Shown: positions 46,018 to 56,707 of the stretch, in pieces
Numbering within the stretch: the first letter of the stretch is position 1
How the letters are laid out: every line of letters starts with the position of its first letter
DNA from: Triticum aestivum
Taxonomy: Eukaryota; Streptophyta; Magnoliopsida; Poales; Poaceae
Assembly: GCF_018294505.1 (NCBI RefSeq)
Contig: NC_057798.1
Span: forward strand, 371,832,026 to 371,896,025
Length of the DNA stretch: 64,000 nt
Direction: 5' to 3'
Made by a program: the position numbers and the translations under genes
The notes under the pieces: generated by a model
What the model was told of the DNA's origin: nothing
Databases searched by the model: none
What the model saw: the letters and a program-made list of their open reading frames with translations, nothing else

Positions 46018-46237
46018 GTGGCGTAGCTCTGAAGGAGAAGGTAGCAGTCGACCTGCGCTTCGTCCTCCTTGCGGAGCGCATGTTGTATTTGTGGTGTAGC
46101 TCGGAAGGAGAACGTAGCAGTCGACTTGCGCTTCGTCCTCCGTGCGGAGTGCATGTTGTATTTGTGGCGTAGCTCGGAAGGAGAAGGTAGCAGTCGACCT
46201 GCGCTTCATCCTCCTTGCGGAGCGCACGTTGTATTTT
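46018..46237. repeat. Second tandem repeat, 73 bp x 3, copy B
   Basis: Three units of the GTGGCGTAGCTC family, as in copy A. The unit count is unchanged between copies although the neighbouring array has changed. Confidence 0.88.
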
Positions 46238-46580
46238 ATACTTAGGCGAACACTAGGTTGCAGCTAAGCCCCCGAGTGGGAGGCTGGCTCACCACTCGAC
46301 AGGATTTTGTTTAAACTTAGGCGAGTACTTGGACTACAGCTAAGCCTCCAAGTGGAAGGCTGGCTTACCACTCGGTAGGATTTTGTTTAAACTTAGGTGA
46401 AACGGATTCGCAGCTAAGCCTCCGAGTGGAAGGCTGGCTTACCACTCGGTAAGATTTTGTTTAAACTTAGGCGAAACGGATTCGCAGCTAAGCCTCCGAG
46501 CGGGAGGCTGGCTCACCACTCGGTAAGGATTTTTTTTACAAACTTAGGCGAAACGGATTCGCAGCTAAGCCACCCACTGG
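46238..46580. repeat. Third tandem array, variant 74-bp units, copy B
   Basis: Four to five units of the AAACGGATTCGCAGC variant, about one fewer than in copy A. The 305 bp from here to the end of pol (46886) hold no gene of their own. Confidence 0.84.
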
Positions 46581-46885
46581 GGACTGATTTATGTGAACAA
46601 AAGTAACAACAATCACTGGGAAAATTATGAAACTCTTGTCTTTGATAAATAAACTACAGAAGTACTTTTATTACAACTCATCCGAGTGAATACTTAAGTA
46701 TAAAAGGGGCGGAGCAGATCCGCATTCCAAGCTCGTGGCTCGTCAATCTGGCGATCGACGTTGTAAAGACGGTATGCTCCGTTGTGGAGAACTTTGGTAA
46801 CAATGAAGGGGCCTTCCCAAGTAGGGGCGAGTTTGTGTGGCTTCTGTTGGTCCACTCGGAGGACCAAGTCTCCTTCTTGGAAGGC

Positions 46886-48863
46886 TCAGCTCTTCACATT
46901 TCTGGCGTAGAATCGACGCAAGTCTTGCTGATAGATGGTCGGTCTGATCATGGCCATCTCTCTTTCTTCTTCCAGAAGGTCGACTGTGTCTTGCCGGGCT
47001 TGTTCTTCTTCGACTTCGAAGTAGAGCTCGACTCGCGGTGCGTTGTGAAGCAGGTCACTTGGCAGAACCGCTTCAGCTCCGTAGACCAGAAAGAACGGAG
47101 TTCTCCCAGTCGACCGATTTGGAGTAGTCCTCAATCCCCAAAGAACTAATGGAAGTTCGTCGACCCACGCGCATGTTGCGTGCTTGAGGTCACACATCAA
47201 CCGGGGTTTCAGTCCTTTGAGAATTAGGCCGTTTGCTCTTTCTACTTGTCCATTCGACTGGGGGTGGGCGACTGAAGCGTAGTCGACTCGTGTGCCTTGA
47301 GAAGCGCAGAAGGCTTTGAACAGATCGGAATCGAAGTTCGGCCCATTATCAGTGATGATGCTATGCGGAACTCCATATCTGAATATCAACTCTCTGATGA
47401 AGCTGATGGCAGTGCCAGCATCAAGATTCTTAATAGGCTTGGCTTCGATCCACTTGGTGAACTTGTCGACTGCCACCAGTACATGTGTGAAGCCGCTCCT
47501 GCCAGTTCTCAGTGGTCCAACCATATCTAACCCCCAAACAGCGAAAGGCCAGACGATTGGAATGGTCTTCAAGGCTGAGGCAGGCTTGTGTGACATACTG
47601 GGGTAGAACTGACATCCTTCACATTTGTCGACTATCTCTTTCGCCATTTCATTTGCTCTGGGCCAGTAAAAACCCGCTCGGTATGCTTTAGCCACGATGG
47701 TCCGAGAGGACGCATGATGGCCACAGGTCCCCGAGTGGATGTCGTTGAGAATCATTCGACCCTCTTCCGGCGTTATGCATTTCTGGCTGACTCCAGTCGC
47801 GCTTTCTCTGTACAACTGTCCCCTCATGACAGTAAAGGCCTTGGATCGACGGACGATCTGCCGAGCCTCTTCTTCATTCTCTGAGAGCTCTTTCCTTAGG
47901 ATATACGCGATGTAAGGCACTGTCCAGTCGGGAGTGATAACCAGAACTTCCATGATTAAGTCAACCATAGCTGGGACCTCAACTTTAGTCGGATCCGTGG
48001 CACTTTTCGGCTGCGGGGCTTCTTCGGTGAAAGGATCCTCTTGAACCGACGGTACATGGACATGTTCCAAAAACACGCTACTGGGAATGGCTTCTCTTTT
48101 GGAACCTATCTTCGCCAAGTCATCAGCTGCTTGATTTTTCAGTCGGGGTACGTGATGAAGCTCTAACCCCTCGAATTTCTTATCCAGCTTTCTTACTGCG
48201 TTGCAGTAACCAGTCATAGCTGGGCTTCTGACGTCCCACTCCTTCATCACTTGGTTAACCACCAAATCCGAGTCACTGTAGACCATGAGGCGACGGACAC
48301 CGAGTGAAATGGCCATACGCAACCCGTACAAAAGTGCTTCGTATTCTGCTTCGTTGTTGGAGGAGTCAAAGTGAATCTGGAGTACATATCTGAGCTTATC
48401 TCCTCGGGGGGAAACCAACACTACCACGGCACCGTAACCATTTAGCATTTTAGAGCCATCAAAGAACATAGTCCAGTGCTCCGAGTGAACTTGAGTCGGT
48501 AACTGCTGTTCAGTCCACTCGACGAGGAAATCTGCTATTGCTTGGGACTTGATAGCTTTCTTTGCCTCAAATCTGATATCAAGGGGAAGGAGTTCAATCG
48601 CCCATTTTGCCACTCGACCAGTTGCATCTCTATTGTGCAGAATCTTTGATAAGGAGGCGTCGCTGACGACTGTGATGGTATGGTCAGAGAAGTAGTGAGC
48701 AACTTTCTTCGTGGTCATATAAATCCCATATACAAGCTTCTGATAATGAGGGTATCTTTGCTTTGATGGGGTCAGGACTTCAAAAATGTAGTATACTGGG
48801 CGCTGAACTTTGAAGGTTTTCCCTTCTTCTTCCCGCTCGACCGTAAGTACTGTACTGACGACT
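46886..48863 (-). CDS. Tat RNase H, archaeal-type RNase H and integrase, copy B (long open frame)
   Basis: A frame open for over 600 codons, lacking its own natural start because it is the C-terminal part of pol. Order: end of the RT-linked RNase H, a plant-type second RNase H (MFFDGSKMLNGYGA, NNEAEYEALLYGLRMA, YSDSDLVVNQV), then integrase with HHCC finger (GTCGHHASS, CEGCQF) and an intact D-D-E set (WGLDMVGPL, TDNGPNFD, GQVERANG), and a C-terminal FFLVYGAEAVLP block. It ends at FYARNVKS. The integrase looks complete, unlike that of copy A, but is cut off from RT by a stop near 48862 (Gly to TGA), so expression as pol is not expected. Confidence 0.88.
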
Positions 48864-48865
48864 TG

Positions 48866-49840
48866 TCATGTGGCTGTAATGTAAAGCATCAAAGGCTCTT
48901 TGCTGATCAGGGCAGCAAGCACCGGCTGGGTGGAAAGCAGGGTTTTTAACTCTGCAAACGCTGCATCAGCTTCAGGAGTCCACTCGAACTTGTCTGACTT
49001 CTTCATTAGTCGGTAAAGAGGCAATGCCTTCTCACCGAGACGAGAGATGAATCGACTTAAAGCGGCCAAGCAACCAGTAAGCTTCTGAACATCGTGCACA
49101 TGCACAGGTCGTTTCATTCGGAGTATAGTGCCCACTTTCTCTGGGTTTGCGTCGATTCCTCGTTAAACGAGAAAACCGAGTAACTTTCCGCCAGGAACTC
49201 CGAATGTGCACTTGGATGGATTAAGCTTGATATCATACCTCCTGAGGTTGGCAAATGTTTCAGCGAGGTCAGTCAGCAGGTCGGAACCTTTCCGTGACTT
49301 GACCATAATGTCATCCATGTATGCTTCCACATTCTGACTAATTTGAGTGAGCAAACACTTCTGAATCATCCTCATGAACGTGGCTCCGACATTCTTGAGG
49401 CTGAATGGCATGGTGACATAACAGAAGCACCCAAATGGGGTGATGAAAGCTGTTTTGATCTCATCGGGTCCATACAGACGGATCTGATGATAACCGGAAT
49501 AGGCGTCTAAGAAAGACAGTCGCTCACATCCCGCAGTTGAGTCGACTATTTGGTCGATGCGGGGAAGAGGAAAATGATCTTTCGGGCAGGCCCGATTAAT
49601 ATGTTTAAAGTCAATGCACATGCGAAGTGAGTTGTCCTTTTTGGGGACCATGACAACATTGGCGAGCCACTCGGAGTGGTAAATCTCTCGGATAAACTCT
49701 GCTGCTAAGAGCCGAGCCACCTCTTCGCCAATAGCCTTCCTTTTCTGGACGGCGGACCGTCGCAGATGTTCCTTGACAGGTTTTGCCTTTGAATCGACTC
49801 GCAGACGATGCTCAGCCAGCCCCTTGGGTACACCTGGCAT
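48866..49840 (-). pseudogene. Tat reverse transcriptase and RNase H start, copy B
   Basis: RT blocks at 49163-49840: VPKKDNSLRMCIDF, LDAYSGYHQI, PFSLKNVGATF and YMDD (49310-49321). At 49163 the frame ends in a TAA made by a three-base deletion relative to copy A (GTT TCC GAA became GTT TAA), after which the same frame resumes at 49135 (RMKRPVHVHDVQKLTGCLA) into RNase H until the TGA near 48862. The frame is therefore preserved despite two stops. Confidence 0.87.
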
Positions 49841-50102
49841 GTTAGAAGGTTTCCATGTAAAGATGTCCCAGTTCTCACGGAGGAACTAGATGAGCGCTTC
49901 TTCCTATTTGGGGTCGAGTGTTGTGGAGATATGAGTCGGAGCAGCGTTGGGGTCGGTCGGGTGGATGTGAACTGGTTTTGTCTCACCGGACGATTGAAAC
50001 GCTGATTCCGTAGCGGGCTTCTTGGCTCGCAACAAATCACTCGGGTATGCATTCCTCTGGTGTTCCTGCCACTCTTCTGCCACCATCGATCTTTGAGCCT
50101 TT

Positions 50103-51821
50103 CTAGAAGCACTCGACCGCCTTATTGCGATTACCAGTAACAGTGATCACGCCTTTACGGCCAGGCATCTTCAATTTGAGGTACACGTAACATGGTCGAG
50201 CCATAAAACGTGCATAAGCTGGCCTGCCCAAAATAGCGTGGTAGGCACTCTGGAAATCTACAACCTCAAATGTCAGCTTTTCTTTGCGGAAGTACTTGGA
50301 ATCACGAAAAACCACATCGGGAGCAATCTGGCCGAGTGATGCGGCCTTCTTGCCAGGAATGACTCCATAGAAACTCATGTTGCTTGTGCTAAGTCTGGAC
50401 ATCGGAATGCCCATCCCTTTCAGCATCTCAGCGTACAGTATATTCAAACTACTGCCGCCATCCATCAACACTTTAGTCAGTCGAGTGCCCTCAACGACTG
50501 GGTCGACCACCAGAGCTTGCCTCCCAGGGGTGGCTATGTGCGTCGGGTGATCAGACTGGTCGAATGTGATGGCCGTCTGAGACCACTTCAGATAATTGGG
50601 TGTCGCCGGAGCAACCATATTCACCTCTCGGTTTATAACTTTCAGTCGACTTTTGCTCTCAACGTCAGCAAAAATCACCAGAGTAGAATTGACCTGAGGG
50701 TATTCCTCGTCACTATCCCCCTTGTCCTCAACTTTGTCTGACTCCTTTTCCTTATCCTTGGATTGTTTCCCCTGGAACTGCTGTATCAGAAGTCGACACT
50801 GTCGAGTGGTATGCTTCGGGTAAATGAAATTACCCTCTTCATCTTTCTTCGTGTGGATGTGACATGGCAAATCCATCATGTCATTTCCCTCTTTATCCTT
50901 CACTTTCTTGGGGTTACAAGGCCCTTTGGGCTTTCCTTTTAACTTTCCTTGAGTCACGGCCAAGGTTTCTCCAGGAGCAGCTGGCTCAGCTTTCCGCTTT
51001 TGCTTCCAACTGGAGTTCCCTCCTCCGGTTTCCTGGGCGACTAACTTGTGCTTGCCGCTCCGGAGCCGATCCTCTTCCTCACCATCAGCATATTTGGTGG
51101 CTATCTCCATCATTCGATTCAGAGACATGTCTCCGGTTCGACCAAATTTCAGGCTTAGCTCTCTGTACTTAACGCCTTCCTTGAAGGCGCAGACTGCATG
51201 GTGATCAGATACATTTTCTATTGTGTGATGCAATGTGATCCATCTCTGGATGTAATCTCTCAAAGTCTCATTCGACTTCTGCACACAAGATTGCAGCTCT
51301 GTCAGTCCTGCTGGTCGCTTGCATGTTCCTTCGAACGTTCTGACAAACACTCGGGAGAGGTCTTCCCACGTGTAAATGCTGCTGGGTGTCAACTGATTGA
51401 GCCATGCCCTGGCTGATCCCTCCAACATAAGAGACAGATGTTTTATGGCCACCTCGTCATTTCCGCCGCCGATCTGGATGGCCACTCGGTAGTCCTCAAG
51501 CCAAGTATCGGGCTTAGACTCACCGTTGAACTTACTGACTCCAGTCGCCAACCTGAAGTTGGGAGGAATCACTGCGGCTCTGATGGCTCTGCTGAAACAC
51601 TCTGGTCCGAAGACATGCACTCGGCTGCTGGTGGGTACATCTCTGTCGTGACCCTCTCTGTGAGCTCTGTTCCGGTCGACTAGACCTTGAACGATGATGG
51701 ATCTCGCATCAAAGCCTGGATCCCTGGGGTCGACTGGAATTCTTCTCCCGCCACTGTGCTGGCGTCTATCATCCTGATGTCGAGGTATGTAGGATCCACC
51801 CCTAGGGGGAGGGGTGGGCAC
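50103..51821 (-). CDS. Tat gag-protease, copy B (572-aa open frame)
   Basis: The longest clean gag frame in the window. It begins inside gag (MPTPPPRGGSYIP), holds the retrotrans_gag core (AWLNQLTPSSIYTWEDL, FVRTFEGTCKRPAGLTEL), a CHIH...HTTRQC knuckle-like motif, an acidic linker (ESDKVEDKGDSDEEYP), and the protease with KVLMDGGSSLNILY and YHAILGRPAYARF. This shows that gag and protease are one reading frame in the family, whereas RT lies in another frame downstream. It lacks the natural gag N-terminus, which sits in broken pieces at 51680-52465. Confidence 0.88.
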   Translation of the reverse strand: MPTPPPRGGSYIPRHQDDRRQHSGGRRIPVDPRDPGFDARSIIVQGLVDRNRAHREGHDRDVPTSSRVHVFGPECFSRAIRAAVIPPNFRLATGVSKFNGESKPDTWLEDYRVAIQIGGGNDEVAIKHLSLMLEGSARAWLNQLTPSSIYTWEDLSRVFVRTFEGTCKRPAGLTELQSCVQKSNETLRDYIQRWITLHHTIENVSDHHAVCAFKEGVKYRELSLKFGRTGDMSLNRMMEIATKYADGEEEDRLRSGKHKLVAQETGGGNSSWKQKRKAEPAAPGETLAVTQGKLKGKPKGPCNPKKVKDKEGNDMMDLPCHIHTKKDEEGNFIYPKHTTRQCRLLIQQFQGKQSKDKEKESDKVEDKGDSDEEYPQVNSTLVIFADVESKSRLKVINREVNMVAPATPNYLKWSQTAITFDQSDHPTHIATPGRQALVVDPVVEGTRLTKVLMDGGSSLNILYAEMLKGMGIPMSRLSTSNMSFYGVIPGKKAASLGQIAPDVVFRDSKYFRKEKLTFEVVDFQSAYHAILGRPAYARFMARPCYVYLKLKMPGRKGVITVTGNRNKAVECF

Positions 51822-52453
51822 TTGACGTCGATCATCGTGATCAATCGGTGATCATACTGCTCACGGTTCCTGTACTGATCGTGCCGGTCTCCACGCCCTT
51901 CACGCCTCGGGGGCGATCTGGGGCTATGAGCCGACTGGACCGTATTCGCAGCCACGGATTTGCTGTGAATTCTATTCCGCGACTGTGATACAGCTGAATT
52001 TTGATCTCCTGCTGCCCGGAGCAAATCTCTGATCTGCATCAAGCCTCTGCCAGCCTTTGACTAGGAAGGCTGAATTGATTCTGCTATACGGGCTGCAGCT
52101 GCTAAATTCTGAATCGGAGTTTGATATACCTGAGTCGGAGGTGGAAAGGGCTGACGTCGACTGGAGTCAGGGACCCGTTGTCGCGCACGCTCGTCGAGTG
52201 CTCGCTGAAGGTTCTCCAGTCGAGTGCGCTCAGCCAGGTTGGCCAAGCACGCGTCCTCCAAGGCACGAGCCTCAGGGGTTTCTCCAACGATAGGAGTATG
52301 AAGGGCATCCATGTTCCGACGGCGAAGTTCTTCCCTCCGCAGCGAATTGAGGGGCTCGGGAAGGTATTCCTCATGGGAATGCGATGGATCGCCTCCGCCG
52401 TTACCTCCCTCGGCACCGGGAAAGCCGGGGGGACCGTGTGGTCCGTTGACCAT
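51680..52453 (-). pseudogene. Tat gag N-terminal region, copy B (broken)
   Basis: Two pieces, 52061-52453 (MVNGPHGPPGFPGAEGG to ARIAESIQPS) and 51680-52042 (MQIRDLLRAAGDQNSAV), separated by a stop, give the coiled-coil N-part of gag. Upstream (52454-52860) the small leader ORF seen in copy A is interrupted by a TAG near 52780. Confidence 0.8.
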
Positions 52454-52913
52454 CAGGACCTCCACTGCTGGATCACTGCTGTCGCACTCAGATGCAGTCT
52501 CTGTGGAGCCAGTCGAACAGGCCGTAGAGAGATTCGTCGGGCTCGATTGCCGCGACTTGGGCGGTGGTCGACTGGCGAGCCACCGCGTGCCTCACCCACC
52601 GTTGAAGCCTCGACCGACCGAAGCGCTTGCACCGGCGGGAAGCTAGGTGGGAGGGTGACACAAAAACCGGTCGATACTGGGTCGACGGTTGCTGCAGGAG
52701 GACACCGCGGACAAACGCGCGAAAGTGCGTCGCTCCGCGGACTGGGAGCGCGTCGACGTCGAGCGGAGCCTCCTGAAGCTAGGCAGAGTCGTCGGCGACG
52801 AACGTGAGCGCGCCGAGACGGGTCTCGTAGCCCTCGACCAAAATTCCGCCTGAAACCATGATGAAGGCGATCGAAAAAAATTACAACTTCTCCAATAAGT
52901 CGCTAAGACACCT

Positions 52914-52931
52914 GTCCCACGGTGGGCGCCA
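52914..52931 (-). other. Primer-binding site, Tat copy B
   Basis: Minus-strand TGGCGCCCACCGTGGGAC, differing from copy A by one base near its 3' end. Confidence 0.82.
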
Positions 52932-52933
52932 AC

Positions 52934-53461
52934 TGTCGTGGTTCTAAGTCTGACAGTAGTGTAAGGGGGTACTAAAGGAGAGGCAAGATCCTAACTTTGG
53001 AGTAGTTGTACATGCAAGAGTTTTACGAGTTCAGGCCCTTCTCGGAGGAAGTAACAACCCTACGTCTCGGTGCCCGGAGGCGGTCGACTGGATTATATGC
53101 GTGAGAGTTACAGGGGTGCGAACCCTTCTACCTGTGGAGGGGGGTGGCTTATATAAAGTGCGCCAAGACCCCAGCCAGCCCACGTAGCGGAGGGTTCAAT
53201 GTACAAAAAGGCCAGACGTTACTGGTAACGCCTTACATAAAGTGATATCATGGCCATAAAGACTACTTAATAACAGACCGTTTGGATGCAAAGTGACCCT
53301 AGATCTTCTGGTGGTCGAATGAGTCTTCATGGTCGACTGTCTTCGAGTCCGTCGAGTGAAAGTCTCCCAAGTCAACTGAAAGACAGTTTCTTCTAGAGAT
53401 GTCCTTGGGGAGGGTACTTGGGACAGGTCCATGACCCTACCCTAGATACATGGCTTCATCA
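52934..53461 (-). repeat. 5' LTR of Tat copy B
   Basis: 528 bp with TATATAAG on the minus strand at 53148-53155 as promoter box; ends TGTCGTGG and CTTCATCA in + orientation. Confidence 0.93.
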
Positions 53462-54472
53462 CCTATCATAAGCCACACCAGCAAGTTTCTATTTCGCCAC
53501 TCGCCAGGCAGATATTAATCCCATATTTGTACTGCACAGATCAACGAAACCGAATATGTGCAGTCATGGTTTCTTCGCGCTCTACTGATCTGGTCGCCCG
53601 TCAGCATCGTCCCGGTGACCCTACTACTTTCCTCCGAGCCAACAACTTACATCTTCCCACAGAACAACAAGAGAGATGGATGATGAAGAGCCGACAGACA
53701 TGCGGGCATACCGACAAATCACCAGCGGTGCCGGCGAAGTTGGCGAATCATCGGCGGGGTAGATGGTCGGCTTGAGGGCCAAGCACGGGCAAGTCTGTTT
53801 TGTTTCCTTTTTCTTTTGCAATAATGCCAGCGTTCGTTTTTGTGAAGGTTCGCCTCTAACTTCCCTTCTTAAAGTGTTATTACCGGATCCGACTCCCTGG
53901 GTGCTACAGCCTCCAGTGTTATCCCATCAGCCCCAAAGATCTTACTCATTTGCCTTAGAAGTTCATGATTCATCTGTTTTTTTCCTTCATTAATGGTTGG
54001 GAGTAATAAACATTCGGTTTTCTCCAGCCTAAGATTGGCGACGACAAGACGATTTGACAGTGGCCCTGAAGCTGGGAACACTTTGGTCAAATCCAGCAAT
54101 GGGATGTCCCTGGGGATGCCGTCGACGGCTGCCCAGGAGTTTCGATTGTATGCGTTCATGTTCCAGGACATGACGGGGAGACTGAGTGGGATGATTAGCA
54201 TATCGGACTTGCAAACCACGTGCTTGCTTTTCGAAAGGAAACCTTTTGGTGTTAATGACTTGCGTCATTTTCTCATATGTGGCAGCTAAGAGCACACATC
54301 TTTTTAGTTAATTCACATACCATTGTCTTGGTATATATTCTTATTTTCTTGCGGGTTTAGTATATTCTTATCAAGAATTTTTGAATGGCATTCTTATCAA
54401 TATTTATTCAGTAAAATTCCCATTCTTATCAATGTTGAGTCAGTAAAATTCCCAACCAGTAAAATTCCGTGT

Positions 54473-54530
54473 ATGTGTACTGGTTGGGCAATTTGCTAGC
54501 TCTACAAACAATTGCCCAACCAGTACACAT
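54473..54530. repeat. Perfect 21-bp inverted repeat with 16-bp loop
   Basis: Arms 54473-54493 and 54510-54530 are exact reverse complements (inner part GGTTGGGCAATT and AATTGCCCAACC). The arms extend by a wobble pair and one further pair. It lies in Helitron 1 and has no coding role; it would fold as an RNA or cruciform hairpin. Confidence 0.93.
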
Positions 54531-54707
54531 GCACGTACCATAATACTTTGATGTTATTATAGGGGGAGACTATTTTCAGCTATTATGAATATCCAATATG
54601 TCCTTAATTTTTTGACGCATCAATCTATAGTATATTTCATATGGAATTAATCTTAATGTTCTTCATAGCTTATATATCAGCATTCTATCAAAAAAAGTGT
54701 CTACAAT

Positions 54708-54745
54708 CCCGCAGCAATGTGCGGGAAAGATTATCATAATTCTAG
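54708..54745 (+). other. Internal, probably bypassed Helitron terminator
   Basis: A second hairpin CCCGCAGCAATGTGCGGG (54708-54725) is followed after 16 bases by CTAG (54742-54745), but by A instead of T. It nearly repeats the true end 320 bp downstream. Confidence 0.6.
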
Positions 54746-54816
54746 ATGTTCTTCAATGGTACAAGACTACACATATATAATCATACTGGAGTACATGTAT
54801 TTGTTTCAATTGTTGA

Positions 54817-54922
54817 TAGATGATATCATGCGCGTAGTTTTTGCAAACCTCCACGGTGAGGCATGTGTATAGATGATATCATCCGCGTAGTTTTTGCAAA
54901 CCTCCACGGTGAGGCATGTGTT
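54817..54922. repeat. 53-bp direct tandem duplication
   Basis: 54817-54869 and 54870-54922 are almost identical (TAGATGATATCATGCGCG against TAGATGATATCATCCGCG), differing at one or two positions, within Helitron 1 between its two terminator hairpins. Confidence 0.93.
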
Positions 54923-55060
54923 GGCCTACTGACCTTACCTCAATTTAAATTGTCAGCTACGCAGAATGTGCAAGGCATTTTGTTACTTAAAGTTGGATGC
55001 TCACTTTTCTTAAAAAGAAAATTCAAAAAATCCCGCAGCAACGCGCGGGCCATCATCTAG

Positions 55061-55622
55061 TTTTATTATTGCATTACACCTACTGTATTATCACTTCACC
55101 CTGGATTATACCCCTCGATACAATCCACAGATTCATCAAAACAAGCAAACAACGCAGTGAAAGCAGAATCTGTCAAAAAACAAAACAATTTGTACTAATT
55201 CGAATAATGACCATAATTTTGTAACTCCAAATTTTTTGAAACATTAGAAAAACATTGGAAATTTGTATGTAAATCATGTGTAAAAAAATCATACTTTTAT
55301 CACGCTGCAGCAAATCTCAAAAATTCTGCTACCGGACGCGAAAGTTTCTATTTTTGCACAGAACCAAAGCAACTATCATCCAAATCACCCCAGAGGATTT
55401 ACTTGGCACAAACACTAATTTAAAAACAAAAACGCAACCAGAAAAGTAGAATAATTGCGTCTACACAAGAAAACAAAAAGAAAAGAAAATTAAGATAACT
55501 ATTGAGTTGCCTCCCAACTAGCGCTATCATTTTACGCGCATAGCTAAGCGTAATGCATAGTTTCAAGTGTTGTCATCTTTCAAAATAACTCCATAGGTTG
55601 CCCTCATAATATATTCATATGG
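55061..55622 (-). other. Host gypsy internal DNA downstream of protease
   Basis: Host gypsy sequence resumes after Helitron 1 with T at 55061. It is AT-rich, has the TGAGTTGCCTCCCAACTAGC block known from this gypsy group, and holds no coding region. In a full element reverse transcriptase would be expected here. Confidence 0.6.
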
Positions 55623-55970
55623 TTACTTAATTCTTTTTCTAGGTAAGTGTTCCATACCCTTCTTTAACAGAAACTTAAATTTTATATTCCTTTCTTTCAT
55701 ATCAATAACAACACCTATGGTTCGTAAGAACGGTCTATCAAGTATTATGGGACAAGGCGAATTGCATTCAATATCAACCACAATAGAATCAACGAGTACA
55801 TGATTTCTATTTAAAAGAATAAGAACATCATTTATTCTACCCAAAGGTTTTTTAGTGGTAGAATCCGCTAAATGCAAATCAAGAGAACATCCATCCAAAT
55901 TGGTAAAACCTAGCACATCACATAGAGATTTTGTTATTGTGGAAACGCTAACACCCAAATCACATAAATC
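55623..55970 (-). CDS. Host gypsy protease domain
   Basis: About 115 codons on the minus strand with a retropepsin pattern: DLGVSVSTITKSL (active-site Asp in DLG), LADSTTKKPLGRINDVL, then CPIILDRPFLRTIGVVIDM, the conserved ILGRPFL-type block with Gly replaced by Asp, and KKGMEHLPRKRIK at the end. It closes with a stop and nothing resembling RT follows. The frame upstream is interrupted (stop near 56015). Confidence 0.82.
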   Translation of the reverse strand, partial: DLCDLGVSVSTITKSLCDVLGFTNLDGCSLDLHLADSTTKKPLGRINDVLILLNRNHVLVDSIVVDIECNSPCPIILDRPFLRTIGVVIDMKERNIKFKFLLKKGMEHLPRKRIK

Positions 55971-56707
55971 ATTGCACTCATAATTTTTAACTTTAACTTT
56001 AATGGTGGGTTCCTATTTATCATATAATTTCCTAGGTATTGAAACCTCCAATTGTAGCTTTTCTTCTAAAGCTTTCATCATCGCTTCTACAATATGTTTA
56101 ATAAAAGCCTTATTCTATTCATAAGCATTAGGTGAATTTAACATGGATTACAATAAAGAAATACACTCAATCAAAGAGCAACTATCATAATTAAAGTCTT
56201 TGTAATTCAAAAGAGTGGGCACATCACTATTTAAAGTTTTTACCTCTCGAAACCCACTTTTATGAATTTGTTAGTTAAGATTTTCACCCTTCGATCTATG
56301 GGGACGCCTTCTAGCTAAAGTTGACTATTCTTCAGTCCGCTTTTCATCAAGTTTAACATTGATAAAGAAAGATTCAATAGAAGAAAACACCAATCATTTT
56401 AATATCTTCATCATTACTATGAAAACCCCCGGGCAGAATTGTTTTTTCTAAGATTTTTTGTTTAGCTCTCAACCTAGCGGTTCTTTCTTTACTTTCATAC
56501 ATGGAGACATAAAGAGTTTTAATTGATTCATTAATATCAAGCTTGGGTGGCAAAATTTTAGATTGAAGATTTTCACATCATGAACTATTATGTCCATACT
56601 CCTAGACATATCATCAACTTTACTCAAATTTTCTTCTATCGTAGTGTTGAAAAGTTTTTGAGCATTATTAAATTATTTAATATTACTTGCAAGATCAAAG
56701 GGAATGA

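Larger units (their letters stand above)
40197..53461 (-). mobile_element. Tat-lineage gypsy retrotransposon, copy B
   Basis: Same family and organisation as copy A: 528-bp LTRs (40197-40724 and 52934-53461), target duplications CCTAC (40192-40196) and CCTAT (53462-53466), gag-pol on the minus strand and the antisense spliced gene on the + strand (41273-44949). Different duplications show an independent insertion rather than a copied segment. The LTRs differ by about 25 substitutions by hand count (near 5 percent), so it looks older than copy A. It keeps the complete integrase that copy A has lost but has stops in gag, RT and RNase H. Confidence 0.93.
39089..55060 (+). mobile_element. Helitron 1, non-autonomous, containing Tat copy B
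   Basis: The 5' end is TCTATAATACCTAAACAG at 39089 after an A. The 3' end is the hairpin CCCGCAGCAACGCGCGGG (55032-55049), then CATCATCTAG, with a T at 55061. This is the Helitron layout of 5' TC, subterminal hairpin, CTRR and an A/T insertion site. Without copy B it is 2.7 kb. No Rep/helicase is visible. Removing it joins host gypsy sequence as GATTCATA-TTTTATTATTGC. Confidence 0.8.
53467..55060 (+). other. Helitron 1, right arm
   Basis: About 1.6 kb from the copy B duplication to the Helitron end. A 116-codon minus-strand frame (53869-54219; VMSWNMNAYNRNSWAAVDG, then PLSNRLVVANLRLEKTECLL) and an overlapping one at 54029-54295 may be pieces of a captured gene, but no domain is recognised. 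The AT-rich remainder contains an inverted repeat, a tandem duplication and two terminal hairpins listed separately. Confidence 0.55.
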
